From NCBI GenBank assembly GCA_910583765.1, contig CAJTYS010000008.1, positions 51,747 to 115,746 on the forward strand: a stretch of DNA of 64,000 bases. The letters run 5' to 3'. Below are positions 54,926 through 63,650 of the stretch, piece by piece. A program made the translations under genes and the position numbers. Within the stretch, counting starts at the first letter, position 1, and each line of letters starts with the position of its first letter. Below the pieces are notes generated by a model that worked only from the letters and a program-made list of their open reading frames with translations, searched no databases and was not told where the DNA came from. The DNA comes from an uncultured Eubacteriales bacterium. Lineage in GTDB: Bacteria; Bacillota; Clostridia; Peptostreptococcales; Anaerovoracaceae.

Positions 54926-56923
54926 ATGGATTCAAAATATAAAGTGCTTTTTCAACCGATCTCCATTGGAAATTGCAGGATCAAAAATAGATTTGTCATG
55001 GCCCCAATGGGACCCATGGGCCTGGGGGATTATGAGGGCGGTTTTAACCAAAGAGGGATTGACTATTATACCGTTAGGGCGAAAGGTGGAACGGGCTTGC
55101 TGACCACTGGAGTCTGTTTCGTGGATCATTCTTTTGAAAAGATGGGAATGCCAAGCTGCCCTAATGTCAATTACAATCCCATGCAGTTTGTGCGTACTGC
55201 TCGTGAAATGACAGAGCGCGTACATGCGTATGATTCAAAAATATTTATCCAGCTTACTGGCGGTTTTGGCAGGGTCATACCACCATCGGCTATGCGAAAT
55301 GGGATTACCGTCGCACCGTCTGCGGTGCAGAATCGTTGGGAGGATGTGCTCTGTAGAGAACTGACGTTAGAAGAAATCAAAAATTTGGTCAAAAGCTTTG
55401 GAAAAGCAGCTGTGATTTGCAAAAATGCAGGGTTTGATGGTATCCAGATCCATGCTGTGCATGAAGGCTATCTGATCGACCAGTTCGCCATTTCTCTATT
55501 TAACCAAAGGACAGATGAATATGGCGGGAACCTAGAAAATCGTTTGCGCCTGGCAAAGGAAATCGTCCAGGAGATTAAGGCACAGTGTGGAAGCGACTAT
55601 CCGGTAACCTTGCGCTTTAGCCCAAAGAGCTTTATCAAAGGCTTGCGAGACGGTGCGCTTCCAGGAGAGGATTTTGAAGAAAAAGGGCGTGATTTGGAAG
55701 AAGGGATGCAAGCGGCCAAGCTTTTGGTCGAATATGGATATGACGCACTGGATGTGGATGTTGGCTCTTATGATTCCTGGTGGTGGAGCCATCCTCCTAT
55801 GTATCAAGAAAAAGGGCTATATAGACCATATGCGAAAATGGTCAGGGATGTAGTGGACGTTCCCGTTATTTGCGCAGGAAGAATGGATGACCCTGACATG
55901 GCAGCGGAAGCCATTGAAAAGGGTGAGACGGATATGATCGGTTTAGGGAGGCCGCTGCTGGCGGATCCTGAATATGTGAACAAACTGCGCAGTGGCAGGA
56001 TGAAATCGATCCGTCCCTGCATATCCTGTCACGAGGGTTGTATGGGAAGGATGCAAAAGTATATGCTGGTAAATTGCGCTGTCAATCCGCAGGCCGGAAG
56101 AGAACGGGCAATGGCGCTAACTCCAATCCTTGAGCCTAAGAGGGTTCTCATTGTAGGCGGTGGCGTGTCTGGATGCGAAGCTGCCAGAGTATTGGCGTTG
56201 CGAGGTCATAAACCGGTGCTGTTTGAAAAAGGCGGCCGCCTTGGAGGAAACCTAATCCCTGGGGGAGCGCCGGATTTTAAAAACGATGATATTGCCTTAG
56301 CTGACTGGTACGAGCATACGCTGGACAGACTGCGAGTCCCTGTACATTTCAATGCAGAACTAACGAAAGGGGATGTGTTGGGCCGTGATGTGGACGCAGT
56401 TATTATCGCTACAGGTTCTGTGCCAAAGGTTTTCCGTTTCGCAGACGATTCCTCAGTATATACGGCGCAGCAAGTTCTGTTAAAACAGGTGGATCCAGGC
56501 CAGAAAATCGTGATCATAGGGGGCGGCCTCGTTGGATGCGAAACAGCGCTCTGGCTATCTCAGCTAGGCAAAAACGTGACCATTGTCGAAGCACAGGATC
56601 AGTTGCTGGCGCTCAATGGGCCGATCTGTGACGCGAACAAGGAGATGCTGGAACGCCTGATACCGTTTCATGGCATCCAAACGGAGCTCAATGCCACGGC
56701 ATCTGATTATTCAGGAGGCGTTCTTTCCTTAGATACACCAGAGGGGAAAAAGGCGATCACCTGTGATTCTCTAATCCTTTCTGTAGGATATGCGGAAAAC
56801 GCTGATTTGTATCATGAATTGGAATTTGAAGTGCCCGAGATTTATCTCATTGGAGACGCTAAAAAAGTTGCCAATATCATGTATGCTATTTGGGACGCAT
56901 ATGAAGTCGCAAATCACATTTGA
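54926..56923 (+). CDS. Old-yellow-enzyme-type NADH:flavin oxidoreductase with Fe-S and FAD domains, 2
   Basis: A 665-residue enzyme of the same layout as 46392: FMN barrel (LFQPISIGNCRIKNRFVMAPMGPMG; HAVHEGYLIDQF), canonical cluster CISCHEGC plus C after 11 residues (near 364), and FAD/NAD domains (VLIVGGGVSGCEAARVLALRG; VIIGGGLVGCETALWL). Probable enoate or dienoyl reductase. ATG 54926 is chosen for GAAGGGAG before it. Last gene of the TetR-flanked cluster, followed by a terminator. Confidence 0.92.
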   Translation: MDSKYKVLFQPISIGNCRIKNRFVMAPMGPMGLGDYEGGFNQRGIDYYTVRAKGGTGLLTTGVCFVDHSFEKMGMPSCPNVNYNPMQFVRTAREMTERVHAYDSKIFIQLTGGFGRVIPPSAMRNGITVAPSAVQNRWEDVLCRELTLEEIKNLVKSFGKAAVICKNAGFDGIQIHAVHEGYLIDQFAISLFNQRTDEYGGNLENRLRLAKEIVQEIKAQCGSDYPVTLRFSPKSFIKGLRDGALPGEDFEEKGRDLEEGMQAAKLLVEYGYDALDVDVGSYDSWWWSHPPMYQEKGLYRPYAKMVRDVVDVPVICAGRMDDPDMAAEAIEKGETDMIGLGRPLLADPEYVNKLRSGRMKSIRPCISCHEGCMGRMQKYMLVNCAVNPQAGRERAMALTPILEPKRVLIVGGGVSGCEAARVLALRGHKPVLFEKGGRLGGNLIPGGAPDFKNDDIALADWYEHTLDRLRVPVHFNAELTKGDVLGRDVDAVIIATGSVPKVFRFADDSSVYTAQQVLLKQVDPGQKIVIIGGGLVGCETALWLSQLGKNVTIVEAQDQLLALNGPICDANKEMLERLIPFHGIQTELNATASDYSGGVLSLDTPEGKKAITCDSLILSVGYAENADLYHELEFEVPEIYLIGDAKKVANIMYAIWDAYEVANHI

Positions 56924-56957
56924 CGAAAGGCTTTTTTGCTTCGGACATTGATAATAA

Positions 56958-56995
56958 AGGGTTCCTGGAGACAGTTAAATTTTCAGGAGCCTTTT
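56958..56995 (+). terminator. Terminator after the hydrolase/reductase cluster
   Basis: GGTTCCTG pairs with CAGGAGCC (about 10 bp including flanks, one G-T) and is followed by TTTTT. Confidence 0.8.
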
Positions 56996-57084
56996 TCCTG
57001 TTTCAGAGTGCGTTCACATATGTGTCGAACTCTTTGACACTTCCCCATACGCCAAAAGCATAACATCCCATTCCTGATAAGTAT

Positions 57085-57112
57085 TTGCTATTCCGTTCCC
57101 ATCTTTTATAAT
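57085..57112 (+). promoter_or_regulatory. Promoter before the exported flavodoxin gene
   Basis: TTGCTA (57085-57090) and TATAAT (57107-57112) are 16 bp apart, 99 bp upstream of ATG 57211. Confidence 0.6.
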
Positions 57113-57210
57113 AAACTTAAAGAGCATTTAACAAATCAAATGACTAGCCAGAATCTGTCTCCCATAGAGCACACAAGGTTTTGGCTGTCTTAGCAGGAAG
57201 GAGCAATTTC

Positions 57211-58740
57211 ATGAAAGGGACAAGAAAAAAGATTTTCACAAACCGTGTTTTACAGGGTATCATTCTTTTGCTGCTGATGGCCCTCGCAGCAGGTGCGTTT
57301 ACTACGGAAGTGAACGCCGCGGCGAAGAAAAAGACGCTGATCGTCTACTATTCCAGGACAAACACTACGCAGCAAATGGCAAAGAAGATCCAAAAATTGA
57401 CTGATGCGGACATGGTGCGTTTGAAAACGAAAAAAGCGTATCCGTCTGACTATGACGCAATGCTGGAAACCGCGCAGCGGGAACAGAACGAAAATGCCAG
57501 GCCAGAGCTCGCAGGCAGGATCGCGAACTGGAGCCAGTACGATACCATCATTCTCGGTTACCCAATCTGGTGGGGGAAACAACCCATGGCGATCAACACG
57601 TTTCTCGAGAGCTATGATTTTAAAGGAAAAAAGATCGTTCCTTTTTGCACCAGCGGCGGCAGCGGCATATCGGCAAGCGTCAGCAGCATAAAGAGGGTTT
57701 GCCCGAAAGCCAGCTTTGGCAAGGGAAAAGACGTGACTGACGCGACCCGAAGCAGTCTGGAAAAATGGCTGAAAGCCAATCGGATCGCCTTGAAGAGCGG
57801 CAAGAGCAGCACAAAAAGCAGCAAGCCAAAGGCCACTGTGAAAATCGGAAAAAAGAACGTGACAAAGAAAACTTACTCTTTAAAAAAGGGCAGCAAAGCC
57901 ACTATCAAAGTAAGTACTGTCAACCTCAAAGGGAAGAAAAAAGTTACATTCACATCTTCCAATAAAAAAGTCGCCGCAGTCACTAAGAAAGGCATCGTCA
58001 AGGCGAAAAAGACAGGTACGACCAAAATCAAGATTATCGTCACAGCAGGAAAAAAGAAAGTCAACACCTGGACAAGGATCAAGGTGGTGAAAAAATCAAA
58101 ATCTCCTGCGTCAAAAAGTAAACAACCGGAGAAAAGCAAGCCACAGAAGCCGGGGGACAACGCTCCTAAAAATCCAGGCAATGATCAGCAGGGACAGCCT
58201 CCAGCAGTGAAGCCGGACGATCCGTCATCAGAGAACACGCAGACAGATAGTGATATTTTAGTCGCCTATTTTTCCTGCACAGGAACGACAAAATCTGTGG
58301 CAGAACATGCGGCAGGCTATTTGAACGCAGACATTTACAGCATCACGCCGCAGGTCCCATATTCAGACGCAGATTTAAATTATAGGACGGACTGCAGGGC
58401 AAACCGGGAGCAAAACGATCCGTCAGCGCGGCCAGCGATTTCAGGTGCTGTGAAGAACATGGCACAATACGACACTGTCATCCTTGGATATCCGATCTGG
58501 CATGGGCAGGCACCAAGGATCATCAGCACATTTTTAGAAAGCTACGACTTTTCCGGTAAAACCATCGTGCCTTTCTGCACGTCCGGCGGCAGCGGCCTTG
58601 GCTCCAGCGTCAGCAACCTGCACGGCCTAGTTAGCAGCAGCGCCGCATGGAAAGCCGGAACTCGTTTTGCGGCCGGAGCATCGAGCAGCGATGTCCAGGC
58701 TTGGCTAAAATCAGAAGGCATCCAGTCATTTACCAAGTGA
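57211..58740 (+). CDS. Exported protein with two flavodoxin domains joined by an Ig-like (Big_2-type) domain
   Basis: A 509-residue protein. A signal peptide (basic start, hydrophobic stretch, VNAAAK cleavage region near 33) leads to flavodoxin domain 1 (LIVYYSRTNTTQQMA; LGYPIWWGKQPMAINTFLESYDF). Next come a lysine-rich Big_2-like domain (about 210-295: NLKGKKKVTFTSSNKKVAAV) and a Pro/Ser/Lys linker. Flavodoxin domain 2 (about 348-509) has VAYFSCTGTTKSVA and a closely similar core. The T/S-rich loops should bind FMN phosphate. Flavodoxins are usually cytoplasmic, so an extracytoplasmic electron carrier is suggested. ATG 57211 has AAGGAG upstream. Confidence 0.85.
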   Translation: MKGTRKKIFTNRVLQGIILLLLMALAAGAFTTEVNAAAKKKTLIVYYSRTNTTQQMAKKIQKLTDADMVRLKTKKAYPSDYDAMLETAQREQNENARPELAGRIANWSQYDTIILGYPIWWGKQPMAINTFLESYDFKGKKIVPFCTSGGSGISASVSSIKRVCPKASFGKGKDVTDATRSSLEKWLKANRIALKSGKSSTKSSKPKATVKIGKKNVTKKTYSLKKGSKATIKVSTVNLKGKKKVTFTSSNKKVAAVTKKGIVKAKKTGTTKIKIIVTAGKKKVNTWTRIKVVKKSKSPASKSKQPEKSKPQKPGDNAPKNPGNDQQGQPPAVKPDDPSSENTQTDSDILVAYFSCTGTTKSVAEHAAGYLNADIYSITPQVPYSDADLNYRTDCRANREQNDPSARPAISGAVKNMAQYDTVILGYPIWHGQAPRIISTFLESYDFSGKTIVPFCTSGGSGLGSSVSNLHGLVSSSAAWKAGTRFAAGASSSDVQAWLKSEGIQSFTK

Positions 58741-58741
58741 C

Positions 58742-58867
58742 ATGCTTTCAAAAGGGGATTTGAGAGACAAAGAATGTCGTTCCTGCGGAGCCTGTGTAAA
58801 GCGCTGTCCGCAGAAAATCGATATCCCTCAAGTGATGAAACGTTTTTCAACGGAAATGGAGGACTAA
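58742..58867 (+). CDS. 41-residue mini-ferredoxin frame (C-terminal tail of an aldo/keto reductase)
   Basis: Between two exported-protein genes, a short frame encodes one [4Fe-4S] motif: Cys12-x2-Cys15-x2-Cys18-x3-Cys22-Pro, then IDIPQVMKRF. This closely resembles the cluster at the C terminus of Fe-S aldo/keto reductases (CIQCGACxxxCPQxIDIP). It starts 1 nt after the flavodoxin stop and ends 1 nt before the DUF362 start, and has no clear RBS. It is either the last piece of a deleted aldo/keto reductase gene or a tiny translated ferredoxin. Confidence 0.55.
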   Translation: MLSKGDLRDKECRSCGACVKRCPQKIDIPQVMKRFSTEMED

Positions 58868-58868
58868 C

Positions 58869-60425
58869 ATGAAAAAGATCATCGCTTTACTGCTGGCGGC
58901 TGCCTTGATGGTTTCCTGCGCTCCATCCGCCAGTGGAGTTTCCAAAGAACATAAAATCAATCTCAGCGCTAAAAAAATGACTCTGCGGGCAGGGATTCCC
59001 AAAACCATAAAAGTCAAAAACAAGCCAAAGGGCGCAAAGGTTTCCTGGACAAGCAGCAACAAAAAGGTGGCTACGGTAAAGGGCGGCACGGTCACAGGCA
59101 TCAAGCAGGGGCGGGTGACCATCACCTGCAAAGTCAAATACCCTAAATCCGGCAAAAAAATCACCAAAAAACTGACTGCGAAAGTGACGGTGAAAAAAGC
59201 CAAGCCCGTGTATCCAAAGCACGCAGCCTATGGAAATGGCGTTGGCGCAAAGCCAGGACGGGTGGTGTGGAGTCATGATCCGAAATCCGTCAGCTGGAAC
59301 GGCAAGGGCTATTGGTGGCAGCCAAAGCATTTTGACGAGAAAACCATCCTCAAAATGGTTCGGGAAAGCATCGCCTCCCTGGGCGGGGCGAAAAAGGCCA
59401 AGAGTGGCTGGTCCAAGCTGTTCCTGGCCCAAAACAAGAGAGCCGGCAGTGGAAAGACTGGCTACAAAAAAGGCCAGAAAATCGCTATCAAAGCCAATAT
59501 CAACGGCTCCGGCGTGTTTGACGATGATGACAGCGGCAAAACCAAGATGAGCTACACCAATCCGGTGCTGCTGAAATGCCTCCTGATTTCTCTAGTCAAA
59601 GATGCGGGAGTCAGGCCCTCTGACATCACAGTATATGACGTTTCCCGGTTGTTTCCAAAGTATATGATCGACATGTGTTCCAAGGGGAAACTAAAGGGCG
59701 TGAAATTCGTTGGCCGAAACAATGGCATGGCTGACAAAGATCAGCCTATCAACTGGTCCTATCAATTCAAAGGCGCGGTCAACTACCTACCGACCTGCGT
59801 CACGAAGGCGGATTATGTGATCAATTTGGCCAACCTGAAAGGCCACAGCTACGGGATCACTCTCTGCGGGAAAAATCATTTCGGTTCTTTCATCAATGGA
59901 AACGAAATGCGCCCGCCGGAAGGCGCGAACCTACATCAATTCCTGACCATGGACGAAATGGGAATCTACAGCCCGCTTGTGGATCTGATGGCGAACCACC
60001 AGCTGGGTGGAAAAACCGTGCTGTATATGCTGGACGCTTTCATCTGTGCGCCATCGGAAGGCGATGAGATCACGGGAAGCAACTCCAAATGGAAGTAGTA
60101 TCCATTCAACGGGCATTATGCTTCCAGCGTCTTCGTGTCTCAGGATCCGGTAGCCATTGACTCTGTGGGTGCTGACTTCCTCATGAACGAACCAGCAGTG
60201 ATTAACAATAACGACAGCCTGAAAGACAACGCCACTGTGGAAAATTATCTCCATGAGGCTAGTCTGGTAAAGAATGCGCCGTCTGGAAATGTGTACAAAG
60301 ACGGGAATGGAAAAATTGTCAAAAATTTGGGCGCCCACGAACATTGGAACGACCCGGTAAACAGGAAATACAGCCGGAACTTAGGGAAGAAAGAAGGGAT
60401 CGAGCTGATCAAGATTATGCGCTGA
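58869..60425 (+). pseudogene. Exported DUF362 protein with Ig-like domain, interrupted by in-frame TAG
   Basis: Signal sequence with a possible lipobox (ALMVSCAP), a Big_2-like domain (about 30-105), then a DUF362 domain. The frame stops at TAG 60096-60098 (codon 410), yet the same frame continues with typical DUF362 sequence (YPFNGHYASSVFVSQDPVAIDSVGADFL) to TGA at 60425. Without the stop the protein would be 518 residues. This is a nonsense mutation, a sequencing error, or amber read-through. TAG is a common normal stop in this window, which argues against routine recoding. DUF362 function is not established; some members bind Fe-S clusters. Confidence 0.75.
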
Positions 60426-60550
60426 AAACACCAAGGTTTCTGATATTCTGTATCAGCTTTTCCATGTTCCCTGCTGGATTTTTCTATGATATCCTAGACA
60501 TGACAACAGAGGTCTCCTTTTTTAAATCCAATATTTAGATGACGACTTGT

Positions 60551-60613
60551 AAACGCGCCAGCTCATGACAATTGCGAAACTCTTTGATTTCGTTGTCGCG
60601 GGCTGGTGCGTTT
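60551..60613. repeat. 63-bp imperfect inverted repeat before the LysR gene
   Basis: AAACGCGCCAGC and following bases on the left match, in reverse complement, GGGCTGGTGCGTTT and preceding bases on the right, with the inner pair GCGAAA/TTTCG and a short loop. It lies 27 bp upstream of ATG 60641 and could be an operator or leader hairpin. The rest of 60426-60640 shows no gene. Confidence 0.5.
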
Positions 60614-60640
60614 TACATATAGAAACGGAAGTGAAGCCAT

Positions 60641-61546
60641 ATGAAACTACAGCAATTAATCTATTTCCGAGAAGTGGCCAGGGAACTGCATTTCACAAGA
60701 GCCGCAGAAAAACTCTTTGTGTCCCAATCCAGCCTCAGCCATGCGATTCAGGAGCTGGAGCATGAGCTGGGAGCTCCCCTGTTTTTACGAAGAAACGGGA
60801 AGCGAATCAGCCTGACCAATTATGGTGAGATTTTTTTGCCATTCGTGACTCGGGGGCTGCGGGAATTGGAGGAGGGGCAGCTGACGCTGGAGCATATGCT
60901 TGCGCCAAACAGCGGCCACGTGAATCTGGCCTATACGTATATCAATGTGTGCAATATGATCGCGGACCTGCTGGAACAGTTCCACCAGGATCCAGCCAAC
61001 GCTTCTATTTCCGTTAATTCCACAGTCAACCACGGAGGGAGAAGGTTCATAGAAGAAGCGCTGGCCCTGTGCGACGCGGATCTGGCTTTCAGCTGCTATG
61101 ATTTCCCGGAAAACAAACATGTGGAGGCTATGGAGATCACAGAGCAGCAGTTATATGTGGCGCTGCCCACCAGCCACGGGTTGGCAAAGAAGGAGAGACT
61201 TCGCTTAAAAGAATTGGAGCGTGAACCAGTGATCATGCTCGCGGGTTCCCTGCATTTATATGACTGGGTCGTCAGTATGTTTCAAAAAGAAGGGCTTGTG
61301 CCTAAATATGTGGACGGGTGCGTGGACTGGACTTCACAGCTGATTGAAGTTGAGCGGGGAGCAGGCGTGGCGATTTTACCCAAAATGGATGTTTCTCAAA
61401 ACCGCGTTGCTTACGTGCCCCTTGACCATCAACAAAGCAGGCGGCCGCTTTACCTGCTGTGGCCGGCTGACCGCGAATTATCCAAAGCCACAAAACGATT
61501 TCGGGAGTTTTGCGTGGAATATTTCCGAAAGCAGGAAAGACGATAA
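60641..61546 (+). CDS. LysR-family transcriptional regulator
   Basis: A 301-residue LysR regulator: winged HTH at 1-60 (MKLQQLIYFREVARELHFTRAAEKLFVSQSSLSHAIQELEHELGA with the usual spacing) and a periplasmic-binding-like effector domain (ADLAFSCYDF; LYVALPTSHGLAKKERLRLKEL). It faces the convergent reductase gene at 61665 and follows the DUF362 gene on the same strand, so its target is uncertain. RBS GGAAGTGA. Confidence 0.92.
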   Translation: MKLQQLIYFREVARELHFTRAAEKLFVSQSSLSHAIQELEHELGAPLFLRRNGKRISLTNYGEIFLPFVTRGLRELEEGQLTLEHMLAPNSGHVNLAYTYINVCNMIADLLEQFHQDPANASISVNSTVNHGGRRFIEEALALCDADLAFSCYDFPENKHVEAMEITEQQLYVALPTSHGLAKKERLRLKELEREPVIMLAGSLHLYDWVVSMFQKEGLVPKYVDGCVDWTSQLIEVERGAGVAILPKMDVSQNRVAYVPLDHQQSRRPLYLLWPADRELSKATKRFREFCVEYFRKQERR

Positions 61547-61587
61547 AAACTGTCATGCTATAAAGCACAAAACGAAACAAGCGAAAT

Positions 61588-61617
61588 GAGGGAGCTGTGG
61601 TTAGCTCCCTTTGTTTT
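61588..61617. terminator. Terminator between convergent LysR and reductase genes
   Basis: GGGAGCT (61590-61596) pairs with AGCTCCC (61603-61609), followed by TTTGTTTT on the plus strand. Confidence 0.85.
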
Positions 61618-61664
61618 GCGAATATTTGCCCTTTTAGGCTGCTTTTTCACTGTGTCCCTAGATT

Positions 61665-63650
61665 TTACAGCGAGCGGGCGATCTCATAGGCCTGGGCGCT
61701 GGTGGTCTGGATAGTGTTTTTGCTGCCGGTGATGTCACCAACTTCGTACAATTCTAGGCCGCACCCTTTCAACTCATTGTAAAGAGACGGCGCAGCAGTC
61801 ACGCCAGTGGTCACTACGATGCTGTCAGCTGGCAAAACTTCTCGCTTGCCGCCAGTTTCCACGGTGACGGATTTGCCCTCTACTGCCACGGCCCGGGTAC
61901 CCCGCAAAATCTGGACATGGTGGTAGGACAGCAGCTCGTTCAGCATCTGGTGCACGTCATCTGTGGTGACTGCGTCTTTGGCGACTTCGGATTTTTGCTC
62001 GATGAGAGTGACTTGCTTTCCGTGGTTTGCCGTCAGATCATAAGCGATCTCTCCGCCAACGCAGCCGCCGCCGATGACAGCGACCTTGTTTCCCAACATA
62101 TGACCCAAAGAAGGGCTGTTCCTTAGGATCTCCGGCGCATAGTGGACCTTGGCTGATGCGATCCCGGAAATCTGTGGGACAGCGTATACAGAACCAGTCG
62201 CCAGGATCACCACATCGACACCCAGCCTTTTCACGGCCTCTGCGGTCATGTCACAGCTTGTATGTATGGAAACTCCCAGATGTTTCAATTCCCGCTGATA
62301 CCACTGATTCAGTTTTTCAATACCTGCCTTGAAGCTTTGTGCCGCAGCCGCCAGCATGTGGCCGCCTGCCTGCGCTCCCTTTTCATAAACAGCCACTTGA
62401 TGGCCCGCCAGAGCCGCAGTGTGAGCAGCCACCAGGCCGCCGATTCCACCGCCGATGACAGCGACTTTTTTAGAAACCGCAGCCTTGGGAATCCCATAGC
62501 TCCATTCCCGCATGGCCGCTGGATTGGCGGAGCAGAGCGGCACGCCTGTCTTCAAATTCCAATGCTCGCAGCTGCAGCACTGGATACAGGGCCGGATATG
62601 GGAAACTCGTTCTTCTGAAACCTTGCGGGCATATTGGGTGTCCACCATGGCTGCCCGGCAAATGGTGATGCCATCGATATCGCCTCGCTCCAGAGCCTGT
62701 TCGCACATTTCTGCGTCATCCATCAGGCCCGTGCAGAAAATCGGCACGGAAACCTCTTTTTTCACCTGCTTTGCCAGCTCCAAATTGTAGCCTTTTTCCA
62801 TGTAATACGGATTGACGCAATAATAATGAGACTCGTAAGTGCCGGAGTTGAAATTGAACATGTCGATCCCATAAGACTCTAATTTTTTCGCCACTTCAAT
62901 CGTCTCATCGATGTCTCGCCCAAATTCATCGGACCCATCCAAGGACGCCTCTGTGAAACTCTTCATATAAGTTTTCAGCGCCATGCGGATGGCCACAGGA
63001 AACTCCTGGCCGCAGGCTTCTTTAATGCCTGTGATCAGCTTGCGGTACACGGTCAGCCGCCCATCCAGATCGCCGCCATATTCATCTGTCCGCAGATTGG
63101 TGCGTTTCATCTCGAACTGATCCAGCAGATATCCGAAATGGGCATGGATCTCCGCTCCGTCAAACCCATTGGCCTTTGCGTATTCTGCCAGACGGACGGC
63201 TTCGCTGAGGAGACGCTCGATTTCTTCTTTTGTCAATTCCTCCGTGAATTTGCTGGGATCTTTCAATGTCGGAAGCACGGAAGGGGCTTTCCCATTGCGC
63301 ATGCGGCCTGGACCAAAGGCAATCTGAAGAAAAATTTTCGAGCCATACTGGTGCACCCGTTCCGTTACTGTGCGGAATGTGTATCCAGAAACCTTCGGCG
63401 CATATAGCGGGCTGGGCTTGTCATTCAAAACATTGAAGGGATCCACGGTTTGATCCCCGTAGTTAGAGCCGGTGACGATCAGGCCAAAGCCGCCCCGGGC
63501 GTAGGCCACCTGGTATTCAACGCCATTGGGCGTGTAGCCTCCCATCTGATCATACAGCAAAAACCTGCCGGTCACAGCGCCTGCCTGATAACGGTTTTTA
63601 ATGGTGATGCCGCCGATGTTCAGCGGTGTCATAGAAATTCTTTTTTTCAT
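61665..63650 (-). CDS. Old-yellow-enzyme-type NADH:flavin oxidoreductase with Fe-S and FAD domains, 3
   Basis: A 661-residue enzyme of the dienoyl-CoA reductase / BaiH layout: FMN barrel (MTPLNIGGITIKNRYQAGAVTG; HAHFGYLLDQFEMKRTNLRTDEYGG), cluster CIQCCSC plus C after 11 residues near 350, FAD motif (VAVIGGGIGGLVAAHTAALAG) and NAD motif (VAVIGGGCVGGEIAYDL). The cysteine spacing is CxxCxxC as in the 46392 enzyme. Two adjacent ATGs lie at 63653 and 63650; the second has proper spacing from GGAGG and is chosen. It stands alone on the minus strand. Confidence 0.9.
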   Translation of the reverse strand: MKKRISMTPLNIGGITIKNRYQAGAVTGRFLLYDQMGGYTPNGVEYQVAYARGGFGLIVTGSNYGDQTVDPFNVLNDKPSPLYAPKVSGYTFRTVTERVHQYGSKIFLQIAFGPGRMRNGKAPSVLPTLKDPSKFTEELTKEEIERLLSEAVRLAEYAKANGFDGAEIHAHFGYLLDQFEMKRTNLRTDEYGGDLDGRLTVYRKLITGIKEACGQEFPVAIRMALKTYMKSFTEASLDGSDEFGRDIDETIEVAKKLESYGIDMFNFNSGTYESHYYCVNPYYMEKGYNLELAKQVKKEVSVPIFCTGLMDDAEMCEQALERGDIDGITICRAAMVDTQYARKVSEERVSHIRPCIQCCSCEHWNLKTGVPLCSANPAAMREWSYGIPKAAVSKKVAVIGGGIGGLVAAHTAALAGHQVAVYEKGAQAGGHMLAAAAQSFKAGIEKLNQWYQRELKHLGVSIHTSCDMTAEAVKRLGVDVVILATGSVYAVPQISGIASAKVHYAPEILRNSPSLGHMLGNKVAVIGGGCVGGEIAYDLTANHGKQVTLIEQKSEVAKDAVTTDDVHQMLNELLSYHHVQILRGTRAVAVEGKSVTVETGGKREVLPADSIVVTTGVTAAPSLYNELKGCGLELYEVGDITGSKNTIQTTSAQAYEIARSL

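Noticed and set aside
46392..63650. Long minus-strand frames opposite the plus-strand genes (for example 53457-54716)
   Set aside because: They are shadows of real genes with better ribosome sites and family matches on the other strand.
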